32,998 nt of DNA from an uncultured Christensenellaceae bacterium. GTDB taxonomy: Bacteria; Bacillota; Clostridia; Christensenellales; UBA3700. The position numbers and the translations under genes are program-made. The stretch lies in NCBI GenBank assembly GCA_944381355.1, contig CALWKV010000041.1:1-32998 (forward strand). Reading direction: 5' to 3'. Below the pieces are notes generated by a model, which had not been told where the DNA came from, made no database searches, and saw only the letters and a program-made list of their open reading frames with translations. Below are positions 24,682-32,462 of the stretch, one piece after another. How positions within the stretch are numbered: the first letter of the stretch is position 1; each line of letters begins with the position of its first letter.

Positions 24682-26439
24682 ATGGACAACTCAAACGTCA
24701 ATATTGACCTCATCAGAGGTCACGTAGATACGATCATCCTCAAGTCTCTGTATTGCGAGGATAAATACGGCTACGAGATTCTCAACGAAATAAAAGAAAA
24801 AAGCAAAGGCATGTACACTCTTAAGCAGCCTACTCTTTACAGCTGTCTCAAGCGTCTGGAAAAACAAGGTTACATACGCTCTTACAAAGGAGACACTTCC
24901 AACGGTGCGCAAAGAGTTTACTATTCCCTTCAGCCTGCGGGTCGCGCGTTCCTCGAAAGCGACCAGCATCAGTGGGAATTCAGCCGCACGATCATAGACA
25001 GTCTGCTCTCAAGCGAAGAATTCGACCCTGAAAAGCACGTTGCGCCTTTCGACCCGTCAAGCTTCAGACCTCTTACCAGAAGAAGCCGCGCTACCGACGA
25101 TGATGATGATGCCGATGCGCCAGCGTCAACCGTTTCAGGAACCGATACGAATGATAATGTTCATCCTGCCGACGATTACGTCGTTCCCCCCGAAGCAGAG
25201 GCGCCTCCGTTTGACGAATATGACGATATTCCGCATGAATACATCGGCACAACATATCCGACAGAACGTACGGTCACCCCGTCAGAAGGCGGATATAAGC
25301 CGTACACAAGCGAATTTAACGGAGAGAGAGATTATCCCGGTACTCCTGCCCGCTCCGATGACCGTATTTGCTACGGACGCGATGACGAAGCGGTTAACGA
25401 CGGTCGTTATGACGATGGATCTGCCGACGTTTATGACGAAGCGACTGACGAGGATGATTATTCGGACGGAGATTACGGCGCTGACGCACCTGACGAGGTC
25501 GAGGAATACGACGCACCGTCCGCATCTGCTCCGCTTGCTCCCGTATTTTACGGCGACGAACGTTCCGAAAAATGCGATGAAAAGAAAGAAAGAGACTCTT
25601 ATTATTCATCAGAGACCTATTCAGCATATGTTCACGGCGCGCGCGGAGATAGCGATTCGGAAGTGAAAAAAGAGGCTATGGACAGGCTTTACGAACGTAA
25701 ACCTACAGAAGACAAGCCGCTCGTCGACGAGAAAAAAACCGAGTTCGCAACGTACTCTACAGATGTCACAGACGACAGATACGACGATTATGCAGGAAGG
25801 CAGACCGTCAATTATATCGACACTTTTGACAGTATATACAGTGTTCCGATGACGCAGGTCACCCCTTCTGCGGCATCATCGGCGGCTAGCGGCGACGAGG
25901 AAAAGATCAATTATCTCACGACTTCCGAGTTGAAATCGAAGATGATGGCAGAGGGTTATAATCTGCGCCCGTACGTTAAGAAAAATACCAGTGAATATTA
26001 TATCAATCAGTATTATTTCAGCAACAAACTCAACCGAGACAGCTCGATATTGACGTATATCGTGTATGCAATAGGTGTGCTGATAGCGTACTTCTCGACC
26101 GCACCCAAGTATGGTCAGAGTGTCGGAGCTTTGTTCGGATTTCTCGCGCTCGGTGCTCTGTATCCCGTCGCTATGTTCGTTGCTTACTGCATTGATCCTA
26201 AAAAAAGGATAAAAGCCAATTTTAAAGCCAAAAACGCGCTTATCAATTCGCTTATAGTGATCGTCAACGCAATCATACTCATAGTGCTCGTCGGGTTTCT
26301 GGCATGCGGTGCGAGGGTCGACAATATAGATTCGATGGTTCGCCCCGTGATAATACCTCTTGTGTTCCTGCTGATGATACCGATAGCTATCGGGATATAT
26401 TACAAACTTTACAAAAGCAATCATTATCACGTGAATTAG
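24682..26439 (+). CDS. PadR-family winged-helix protein fused to an acidic linker and four membrane helices
   Basis: Residues 5-100 are a PadR-type winged helix: LIRGHVDTIILKSLYCEDKY and YGYEILNEI, then PTLYSCLKRLEKQGYI and a beta wing with RVYYSL. PadR proteins are usually soluble repressors of about 110-180 residues. Here a low-complexity linker of about 340 residues, rich in D, E, Y, S, P and T, follows. The protein ends with four hydrophobic helices at about 456-473, 482-504, 520-542 and 553-577. It therefore looks like a membrane-tethered transcription factor of 585 residues. The start is the ATG at 24682, with AAGGAG 13 bases upstream (a little long); an earlier in-frame start at 24628 would lie in the -35 element. 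It is monocistronic, with its own promoter and terminator. Confidence 0.85.
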   Translation: MDNSNVNIDLIRGHVDTIILKSLYCEDKYGYEILNEIKEKSKGMYTLKQPTLYSCLKRLEKQGYIRSYKGDTSNGAQRVYYSLQPAGRAFLESDQHQWEFSRTIIDSLLSSEEFDPEKHVAPFDPSSFRPLTRRSRATDDDDDADAPASTVSGTDTNDNVHPADDYVVPPEAEAPPFDEYDDIPHEYIGTTYPTERTVTPSEGGYKPYTSEFNGERDYPGTPARSDDRICYGRDDEAVNDGRYDDGSADVYDEATDEDDYSDGDYGADAPDEVEEYDAPSASAPLAPVFYGDERSEKCDEKKERDSYYSSETYSAYVHGARGDSDSEVKKEAMDRLYERKPTEDKPLVDEKKTEFATYSTDVTDDRYDDYAGRQTVNYIDTFDSIYSVPMTQVTPSAASSAASGDEEKINYLTTSELKSKMMAEGYNLRPYVKKNTSEYYINQYYFSNKLNRDSSILTYIVYAIGVLIAYFSTAPKYGQSVGALFGFLALGALYPVAMFVAYCIDPKKRIKANFKAKNALINSLIVIVNAIILIVLVGFLACGARVDNIDSMVRPVIIPLVFLLMIPIAIGIYYKLYKSNHYHVN

Positions 26440-26471
26440 CAAAAAACTCCGCTGAATGCGGAGTTTTTTGC
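26439..26471 (+). terminator. Rho-independent terminator after the PadR-like gene
   Basis: A perfect 14-bp stem starting on the last base of the stop codon: GCAAAAAACTCCGC pairs with GCGGAGTTTTTTGC around a TGAAT loop, ending in six T residues. Because it is symmetrical it may also stop minus-strand transcripts coming from the VTT-domain gene. Confidence 0.92.
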
Positions 26472-26686
26472 ATTGACGACGCTTTATTTTGTCGTTATGA
26501 ATATTCAACGATTCTTCAGCGCGCCGAACAGCCCTGTTATATCCCTTTAATAACTGCATATTTGCGCGCGTCGATTTGTTTGTTACCACAAATCATTACG
26601 TCAGACTTGAATGTTCACGCAAAAATAAAGGCAAATAAACATTTCGTCGACCAAAATCAGATAAGAAGCCGGGAAATGCCGCAAGA

Positions 26687-27718
26687 TTACATATTTCGGT
26701 AGTCGGTCAGATCAGTGTCTGCGCCGAGTTTTTTGCCGCTGTCAGTCGACAAACTTCCGCGGCATACGTTTGCAAGCGTTTTTTTGCGCGTTTCCGTATG
26801 TTTCCTGCTTCCGGTCTTATCAAAGCCCGATCTTCGCGATAAAAAACTTATTTTTGCCGATAAAACAGAAACGCCGTGCGTTATTTTGTCTCCGAACTTG
26901 TAAAGCAATACGAATGCGATTGCCGTTGCAATAAAAACGACAGCCCAAACGACTATACCCCAGCCCGAAAAAGGAATTGATACCGCGCTTTTAAATACCC
27001 CTGCAACCCACAACGCTCCGAGAGGACGCGTGATAAGCATCATTACAAAAAACGACTTATAACTCATTGTGCCAAGACCCGCTATAAGACAAAGCAGATC
27101 ATCGGGAAAAAACGGCAAAAGAAACATGGCGTAAAGCAGCAATACGTCTTTGCCTTCAGAAAAACGTCTGTATTTGAAAAACATTTTAGCGCCGCAGATC
27201 CAGACAATCAGTTTGATGCCGAAGGTTCTTCCAAGAAAGAACGCGAACATCGAGCCTGCGATTATCCCGATCGAAGAATATAAAACAGTTTTCCAGATGC
27301 CGAAAAGCGCAATGCCAGCCAGCGTAGTTATCGTTGACGGAAGCGGAAGCACCGTCACTTGCAGAAACTGGACGGCAATAAATACCGCGATCGCATATCC
27401 GTCATATCGCGCAATAAATGCCTGCATAGCCGCGCGGTCGCTTAAAAGCGCCAGCCATCCGTATTTTACAGCGATAATATAACCTATCAGAAGCACAAGA
27501 ATTATCGCGCTGCCTATAAACCCGCCTTTAAACGCTATTTCGTAGTTCAAAAATACACCTATAAAGCCGACAAACACAAGAAGTGTCACCGCGCATGCGA
27601 GCAATATCGCGCGCGTCTGACTAACTCCGACAAAGCTGAGCATATAAAGGCAGTATGAGCATCCGCATGCCAGCAATGCTACGATTGCAGCACCGAATAT
27701 TCTTTCTTGTTTAGTCAT
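26687..27718 (-). CDS. TVP38/TMEM64 (VTT domain) family membrane protein
   Basis: An integral membrane protein of the VTT/DedA-like superfamily, members of which are implicated in lipid flipping or membrane homeostasis; the substrate here is unknown. Two N-terminal hydrophobic helices and a third near 65-90 precede the VTT domain. That domain (about 110-260) contains LPLPSTITTLAGIALFG, G-S-M-F-A-F-F-L-G-R and FLLPFFPDDLLCLIAGL, the family's re-entrant motifs. A last helix lies at about 255-280. The C-terminal 70 residues are basic, polar and probably disordered. Length is 343 aa, longer than the usual 200-250 because of the extra N-terminal helices and tail. Only a weak ribosome binding site is seen before 27718, and it is separated from rnhA by a terminator. 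Confidence 0.85.
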   Translation of the reverse strand: MTKQERIFGAAIVALLACGCSYCLYMLSFVGVSQTRAILLACAVTLLVFVGFIGVFLNYEIAFKGGFIGSAIILVLLIGYIIAVKYGWLALLSDRAAMQAFIARYDGYAIAVFIAVQFLQVTVLPLPSTITTLAGIALFGIWKTVLYSSIGIIAGSMFAFFLGRTFGIKLIVWICGAKMFFKYRRFSEGKDVLLLYAMFLLPFFPDDLLCLIAGLGTMSYKSFFVMMLITRPLGALWVAGVFKSAVSIPFSGWGIVVWAVVFIATAIAFVLLYKFGDKITHGVSVLSAKISFLSRRSGFDKTGSRKHTETRKKTLANVCRGSLSTDSGKKLGADTDLTDYRNM

Positions 27719-27769
27719 AAAACACCGTCACAAATATATTATTTGTAGCGGATCGATAAAATTACGCCC

Positions 27770-27802
27770 AAAAAAAATAAACCGTCTTATGCTGACGGTT
27801 TA
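27770..27802 (-). terminator. Rho-independent terminator overlapping the end of rnhA
   Basis: On the minus strand TAAACCGTC (27794-27802) pairs with GACGGTTTA (27778-27786) around AGCATAA, followed by a run of eight T. The upstream arm is coding sequence of rnhA and the loop contains its TAA stop. Confidence 0.9.
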
Positions 27803-28236
27803 TTGTGTTTTGCTATTTCTCCCGTTGCAAGCTTGTCGCATCTGTTGTTGTATACATTGTCGGCGTGACCTTTGACTTTGACGAAAGTAACGATGTGTCC
27901 CTCCATCTGCATAAGGAGCAATTTCCAGAGATCGTCGTTCTTGACTTTGTCTTTTGATTTAGTGCGCCAGTTGTGGATCTGCCAGTCCTCTATCCAGTTT
28001 TCGAGAAAAGCGTTGCAGACGTATGCAGAATCGCTGTATACGGTCACTTCGCACGGCTGATTGAGCTGTTTGAGTCCCTGTATGACGGCAAATATCTCCA
28101 TGCGGTTGTTGGTCGTGTCTTTATTGTAACCGCTGATCTCCTTCTCGTGTCCGTTGTATATCAGAATCGCGCCCCAGCCGCCTACTCCGGGATTACCCGA
28201 GCAGGCGCCGTCGGTATAGAGATCGACTTTTTTCAT
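27787..28236 (-). CDS. rnhA: Ribonuclease HI
   Basis: RNase HI cuts the RNA strand of RNA-DNA hybrids. The four metal-binding acidic residues are D9 (LYTDGACSGNPG), E47 (NNRMEIFA), D69 (VYSDSAY) and D134 (NRCDKLA), and the catalytic histidine is H124 (VKGHADN). The basic handle region (NWRTKSKDKVKNDDLW) is present, as in E. coli RNase HI, and there is no N-terminal hybrid-binding domain. Length is 149 aa. The start overlaps the proC stop (ATGA at 28233-28236), so both are expressed together from the proC promoter and end at the terminator at 27770-27802. Confidence 0.97.
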   Translation of the reverse strand: MKKVDLYTDGACSGNPGVGGWGAILIYNGHEKEISGYNKDTTNNRMEIFAVIQGLKQLNQPCEVTVYSDSAYVCNAFLENWIEDWQIHNWRTKSKDKVKNDDLWKLLLMQMEGHIVTFVKVKGHADNVYNNRCDKLATGEIAKHNKPSA

Positions 28237-29015
28237 TTGCCCGTCCTCAGTTCTTCACTCCGTTTTCTGCATGCGGTCATAGCGTCGATTACGATCTTAT
28301 CCATCTGGCAGTTTTCAAAGACATTGACGGCTTCGATAGTCGTACCGCCCTTGGAACAAACGTTGGATATCAGAAGCCCGAGCGGAACGTCGGGATTCGC
28401 CTTTATCATTTCACATGCGCCGATTATAGTGTCGAGCGTGAGTTTTTTGGCAATTTCTTTGTCGAGTCCGTTGACCACGCCGCCTTCGATCATTGCTTTT
28501 GCAAAATAATACGCGTACGCCGGTCCGCTACCGCTTACGCACGTCACGGCGTCGAATTTTTCTTCCGGCAAAACGCAGACTTCGCTGACGCTCTCAAATA
28601 CGGCACAACAAAAATCGTTGTGTTTTTTATCGAGCGTATTCTCCGCGATGACGGTTGCGCCTTTTCCTATCTGCGCGGGAGTATTGGGCATAACGCGTAT
28701 GACCTTGCCCTGCATACCGAGTTTTTCGCCTATCGACGCGCTGTCTACGCCTGCCATTATGCTGATCACGCAATCAGCGGTGCATTTTATCTCGATACTT
28801 TTGAAAACCTGAGGTTTGATAGAAAGTATCAGGTATTCACAGTTGCCCGCAAAGTAGTCGCTGTCAGACGTGCAGAAAATCCCGTCGGCCTCTTTGCAGA
28901 GAGGATCTGCCGTCGCTATCTGCGATCTGTCGAGAATGCCGCTTTTGAGTATCCCGCCGATGATCGCCTTTGCCATATTGCCGTAGCCTATAAAGCCGAG
29001 CTTGTATTTTTTCAT
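28233..29015 (-). CDS. proC: Pyrroline-5-carboxylate reductase
   Basis: ProC catalyses the last step of proline synthesis, NAD(P)H-dependent reduction of pyrroline-5-carboxylate. The Rossmann motif LGFIGYGNMAKAI lies at about residues 6-18. ILSIKPQ is near 63-69, VIRVMPNTPAQIGKGAT near 105-121, and the substrate-binding region VSGSGPAYAYYFAKAM near 159-174. The C-terminal helical signature includes SKGGTTIEA. Length 260 aa is normal. GAGGTG at 29020-29025 is well spaced before the ATG at 29015. It leads a two-gene operon with rnhA. Confidence 0.97.
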   Translation of the reverse strand: MKKYKLGFIGYGNMAKAIIGGILKSGILDRSQIATADPLCKEADGIFCTSDSDYFAGNCEYLILSIKPQVFKSIEIKCTADCVISIMAGVDSASIGEKLGMQGKVIRVMPNTPAQIGKGATVIAENTLDKKHNDFCCAVFESVSEVCVLPEEKFDAVTCVSGSGPAYAYYFAKAMIEGGVVNGLDKEIAKKLTLDTIIGACEMIKANPDVPLGLLISNVCSKGGTTIEAVNVFENCQMDKIVIDAMTACRKRSEELRTGK

Positions 29016-29034
29016 ATTTCACCTCGCTTTTATA

Positions 29035-29063
29035 ATTCTAACATAAGGACAGACAAACGGCAA
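29035..29063 (-). promoter_or_regulatory. Promoter of proC-rnhA
   Basis: On the minus strand TTGCCG (29058-29063) and TAGAAT (29035-29040) are 17 bases apart. Transcription would begin near 29028, only a few bases before the GAGGTG ribosome binding site. Confidence 0.6.
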
Positions 29064-29138
29064 CAGATAACCGCAAATATGAAAAAAATCGTAGATAATG
29101 ATGATGATTGACGACGAAAGACCTTTTCGCGTCGGGGC

Positions 29139-29183
29139 AAAAACCGACCCGCGTTCACTCAAGATAAAGCGTCCGCAGGTCGG
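29139..29183 (-). terminator. Terminator after the sigma/anti-sigma pair
   Basis: On the minus strand CCGACCTGCG pairs with CGCGGGTCGG in a 10-bp stem (one G-T pair) around a long 20-base loop, followed by five T. It lies about 33 bases past the stop of the membrane protein gene. Confidence 0.7.
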
Positions 29184-29216
29184 AAACCATTGCGTTATTT
29201 TTGCCAAAAGACGTCG

Positions 29217-31403
29217 TCAGTAACCGAGTCGTATCGAAATGCCGCCTCTGCACGGGCTGACTATATACTTGTGCTCGGCGCCTGCGTAGCGGTAATACAT
29301 ACGCTTATTGATCAACTCCCTCGATTTGTCATAATTGACGCCTATCGTTCTGCTGGGAGTCGCGAGCGACCGACTACCCGCCGACGTGTATTTTACGACC
29401 GCGTATGCGAGCCTGAAATGCATCGACGTGTCGTAATTCAGGCATTGCCTGAGCGATTCCTCGACGAGCGTGTCTACGTTGACGTGCCCGCTTATCGAGA
29501 ACTTTTCGTCAGACGTTGCGTCGATAGGAACGCGTGCAAGCACCGTGAAAGGCGCGTCAGCTTCTTCGCGCTGAAGAATTACGGCGAGATAATAATCTGC
29601 TTCCGGGTCGGGATCGCATATATTCACCCTCAACTTTACGTCGTATGCGATGTCCGTCCCGTTCATAACGCTGTCGCCGTCGTCTACGTCGTAGGTGTAA
29701 TCGTACTTATCCTTAAGTATTTCGGTAACGTGTTGTTCCTTCATCTTCGTCGCAGAGTCGTTGACTGTCTTGTCAATGCTTGCGTAATCTGAGTTCTGCA
29801 CGTATTTTGCATAATATTTTTTGCCGAACTTTACGCAGAAATCGTTGACAGACGTCTCGAAGAAATTTTTACCGTCTCCGAGCGTAAATGCGGTATCAAG
29901 TCCGAGATTTGTCGCGGCTTGCGCATACTGCTTCTCTATCCCGTCGATGACGATCTGCGGATCGGTAAGAACGCTGGCGCTGTCGCTGAATATCTGAGTT
30001 TGCGAGCGGTTTACGCTGTCGAGCAATACGCCGTGTTTGCAGTCTATGAAAATACCGTCGGCGGACGGTTTCTGACTTTCGCATTCGTCGCACAACATAT
30101 TGTATCTGATGTCGCGAACGTATGCAAAAGTCCTTATTATTCCGTTGCGAACGCCCGAGCCGTAATTGGATACGTTGTTGTAGACCGCAATATCTTCTTC
30201 CCAGTCGTTAGTCCTGTTGTCCCAGCCTGCGGTGAAATATGCCGAATAATCCGGTGTCTTTCTGTAATAAGTCAGCTCTCCGAGAGTAGCTCTGCCATAA
30301 TGGGCGTCGGGCGCTTCGTAATATGTCTTGATAAACGATATGTCGTCAGACGAATTGTAATTGAGCTGTATGATTATCGTATTGATGCCGTAGTCGTACA
30401 TATCGGTCAGATCGTAGACAGAGTTGCTGTTTCCGAACATAGACGGATCGACTACGTCGGGCATACGCATAAATGTTGCCGCAAACTTGGTAAGAGAGCT
30501 GTCCTTCACGTTGACAAGTCTCTGCGCCGAAACGGGATAATAGTTTTTCTTGTCGACGCACAGATAATTTACGACCGTGCAGTCGACGACTTCGCGCTGA
30601 TTCTCGTCGAAATAATATTCGACTCTGAAATACTGCCTCTGATAGGTGTCGTGAGTATAAAATTTACCGCTTTCTTTATCGTAAGATTCTCCCCTGGTCT
30701 TATAACAGAGCCTTTCTACGACGATCTTGCCGCTCGTCTTGTCATAACCGATCTTGTAGGCATAGCTTGAAAAAGCCCTTGCGTTTTCTTCGTCGATATG
30801 AGGCAGATACTGAGGAAGCATAAACCATTGATCGTATCCCGGCACGACCTCGAGCGCCAGCTGCACTTCACTTTTTATATCATATATCGTCATTTCTCTG
30901 CCGGCAGAAGTCGAACTGATCGTTGCGAGCGAGTCGTTAAGATCTCGGTAATTTTCAAGCGAAAACGCGAGGTCATCAGATCCCATATACATCATCTCGT
31001 CGTAAAAATCAGAAAAATCAGAGCTTACCGCTCTTTCGCTGCCAAGTGACTTTGCAACTCCGTCCGAAGCGAGTATGTTTTCGTTGGGCAGATACTGCGC
31101 GTTTTCCGCCACGTCCGCCATATAAAGGTATTCTTCGCGGGATATCGGCGCGAGCACAGAATAAATATCGATAAATGCCGACAACAGCCAACTCACTCCG
31201 ATGACGAAAACAAGCGCCGCCGCAACTATGGAAAAAGTTTTGATCCTGCGTTTTTTCTTGGCGGCAACGGCAGAAACGACAACTATTTCCGTCTCTTTTT
31301 CTCTTTTCTTTTGATTTTTCAGGTTGTTGATTATTTGTTTTTTCTTTTCGTCGGAAAGCACCGTCTTTTCAACCGCTTTACGGTATTTGTCGATTTCAAT
31401 CAT
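29217..31403 (-). CDS. Large single-pass membrane protein, probable anti-sigma factor
   Basis: I do not recognise the family. The 728-residue protein has a short cytoplasmic N-terminus of about 55 residues, rich in lysine, then one membrane helix (about 57-77) and some 650 extracytoplasmic residues rich in D, Y, S and N. This ectodomain has no signature I know; parts look like repeated beta-sheet domains. The start ATG at 31403 overlaps the end of the ECF sigma gene, with AAGGTG just upstream, so the two are translationally coupled. Such pairs are usually a sigma factor and its membrane anti-sigma factor, and that role is inferred from position and topology. The N-terminus lacks the H-x3-C-x2-C motif of zinc-binding anti-sigma domains. 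The GTG at 31412 is a less likely start. Confidence 0.75.
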   Translation of the reverse strand: MIEIDKYRKAVEKTVLSDEKKKQIINNLKNQKKREKETEIVVVSAVAAKKKRRIKTFSIVAAALVFVIGVSWLLSAFIDIYSVLAPISREEYLYMADVAENAQYLPNENILASDGVAKSLGSERAVSSDFSDFYDEMMYMGSDDLAFSLENYRDLNDSLATISSTSAGREMTIYDIKSEVQLALEVVPGYDQWFMLPQYLPHIDEENARAFSSYAYKIGYDKTSGKIVVERLCYKTRGESYDKESGKFYTHDTYQRQYFRVEYYFDENQREVVDCTVVNYLCVDKKNYYPVSAQRLVNVKDSSLTKFAATFMRMPDVVDPSMFGNSNSVYDLTDMYDYGINTIIIQLNYNSSDDISFIKTYYEAPDAHYGRATLGELTYYRKTPDYSAYFTAGWDNRTNDWEEDIAVYNNVSNYGSGVRNGIIRTFAYVRDIRYNMLCDECESQKPSADGIFIDCKHGVLLDSVNRSQTQIFSDSASVLTDPQIVIDGIEKQYAQAATNLGLDTAFTLGDGKNFFETSVNDFCVKFGKKYYAKYVQNSDYASIDKTVNDSATKMKEQHVTEILKDKYDYTYDVDDGDSVMNGTDIAYDVKLRVNICDPDPEADYYLAVILQREEADAPFTVLARVPIDATSDEKFSISGHVNVDTLVEESLRQCLNYDTSMHFRLAYAVVKYTSAGSRSLATPSRTIGVNYDKSRELINKRMYYRYAGAEHKYIVSPCRGGISIRLGY

Positions 31404-31872
31404 TGTTGTCACCTTCCTTCAATAACCCTTTGAGTGTCCCTCTCGCTCTGCTTAGTCTGATATTGACGGCATTTCGCGTTCTTCCCGTCATTGCCGCTAT
31501 CTCTTTCGCGCTGTAACCTTCGTAATAGAACAGATATATTATGCTTCTGTCGAGCGGTTCGAGCTTTTCAAGTTCTTCCAGGCCTTCTGTTTGCTGAAAA
31601 TAAGCGGCGTTCAGATTTTCGTCAAGCGGCAGATTTTTTCTGCGAGCAGACTTGTAATAATCCTTGCATTTGTTTACCGTAACTTTGATCAGCCAACGTT
31701 TTGCGTGTTCCGCACTCTCGAAAGGCAATCTTTTCAGCATAGACAAAAACGCCTCTTGCGTTATATCCTCGGCTTCTTGCACGTTGCCCGTATAATGCAC
31801 CGCGATCCTGTATACAAGGTCACCGTATGCGTAAACGATCTCGTCGGCAGATAATGTCTTTACTTCTTCCAT
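31396..31872 (-). CDS. ECF-type RNA polymerase sigma factor
   Basis: A small sigma-70 family factor of the extracytoplasmic-function group, 158 residues. Region 2 covers about 10-75, with DLVYRIAVHYTGNVQEAEDITQ as region 2.1-2.2 and F-L-x-M-L-K-R following. Region 4 covers about 100-150, with the helix-turn-helix YSAKEIAAMTGRTRNAVNIRLSRAR. Region 3 is absent, as expected. AAGGAG stands seven bases before the ATG at 31872. The gene overlaps the downstream membrane protein gene by eight bases. These pairs respond to a signal outside the cell; targets cannot be told from this window. A consensus -10 (TATAAT on the minus strand, 31930-31935) with a poor -35 is the best promoter candidate. Confidence 0.93.
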   Translation of the reverse strand: MEEVKTLSADEIVYAYGDLVYRIAVHYTGNVQEAEDITQEAFLSMLKRLPFESAEHAKRWLIKVTVNKCKDYYKSARRKNLPLDENLNAAYFQQTEGLEELEKLEPLDRSIIYLFYYEGYSAKEIAAMTGRTRNAVNIRLSRARGTLKGLLKEGDNND

Positions 31873-31984
31873 TGAGTACTCCTTGTCTATATAGTCGAAT
31901 CACGGTATCGAAATATTTCAACAAATTCAATTATATCTTAAAAAAGCGACTTTTGAATATAGAAAGAACAAAAAATGCTTTATT

Positions 31985-32064
31985 TGATCGGTGCACGATT
32001 CGACGGAATAAAAGATTAATGAGTTTGTTCAAACGCAATGACAAATAATCGCGTCCATTCCCCT
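31985..32064 (-). repeat. Tandem unit D, decayed and shortened
   Basis: On the minus strand it starts with AGGGGAATGGACGCG like unit B, then skips most of the hairpin section. It continues with ACAAACTCATTAATC and TATTCCGTCGAATCG, diverged versions of the same segments in units A-C. Material between two ATTCG/TTCG words is missing, as if lost by recombination between short direct repeats. No terminator hairpin is preserved. Confidence 0.6.
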
Positions 32065-32246
32065 GCAAAACAAAAAGAACAGAATAATCCGTTTTTTTGG
32101 TGCGGAGCGCGATTCGTAAGGAGAAGCCACAGGCTTCGACGGAATAGCGAAGTAATAAGTTTGCCAATCGCATCGAGTCGCTTTCGCGTCACACGCAAGC
32201 GCGCAAGGAACTTGCGCTTGCCGGTCGAATATGCGTCCACTCCCCT
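32065..32246 (-). repeat. Tandem unit C, 182 bp
   Basis: Read on the minus strand: AGGGGAGTGG head, a GCGCAAG-TTC-CTTGCGC hairpin, the word TTGCGTGTGACGCGAAAGC, a core with GAAGCC-TGT-GGCTTC, a tRNA-like tail CGAATCGCGCTCCGCACCA, and a terminator hairpin (AACGGA-TTAT-TCTGTT at 32078-32093) with a T-rich tail. It is close to unit B except for the TCGATGCGATTGG segment, which matches unit A. Confidence 0.85.
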
Positions 32247-32428
32247 GCAAAACAAAAAGAACAGAATAATCCGTTTTTTGGTGCGGAGCGCGATTCGTAA
32301 GGAGAAGCCGCAGGCTTCGACGGAATAGCGAAGTAATAAGTTTGTTTAATTGAAATGAGTTGCTTTCGCGTCACACGCAACCGCGCAAGGAACTTGCGCT
32401 TGCTGGTCGAATACGCGTCCATTCCCCT
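32247..32428 (-). repeat. Tandem unit B, 182 bp
   Basis: Same architecture as unit C: AGGGGAATGG head, GCGCAAG-TTC-CTTGCGC hairpin, GGTTGCGTGTGACGCGAAAGC, 75-bp core, CGAATCGCGCTCCGCACCA tail, and a terminator (AACGGA-TTAT-TCTGTT, 32260-32275). It differs from A and C in the stretch ACTCATTTCAATTAAAC. The word GGTTGCGTGTGACGCGAAAGC is shared without change with the tRNA-Trp T-arm region of unit A. Confidence 0.85.
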
Positions 32429-32460
32429 GCAAAACAAAAAGAACGGAATAATCCGTTCTT
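32429..32460 (-). terminator. Rho-independent terminator of the tRNA-Trp unit (unit A)
   Basis: On the minus strand AGAACGGA pairs with TCCGTTCT around TTAT, directly followed by a T-rich tail (TTTTGTTTTG). It begins three bases after the encoded CCA. The surrounding arms extend the inverted repeat to about 40 bp, because the sequence after the terminator mirrors the tRNA 3' end. Confidence 0.88.
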
Positions 32461-32462
32461 CT

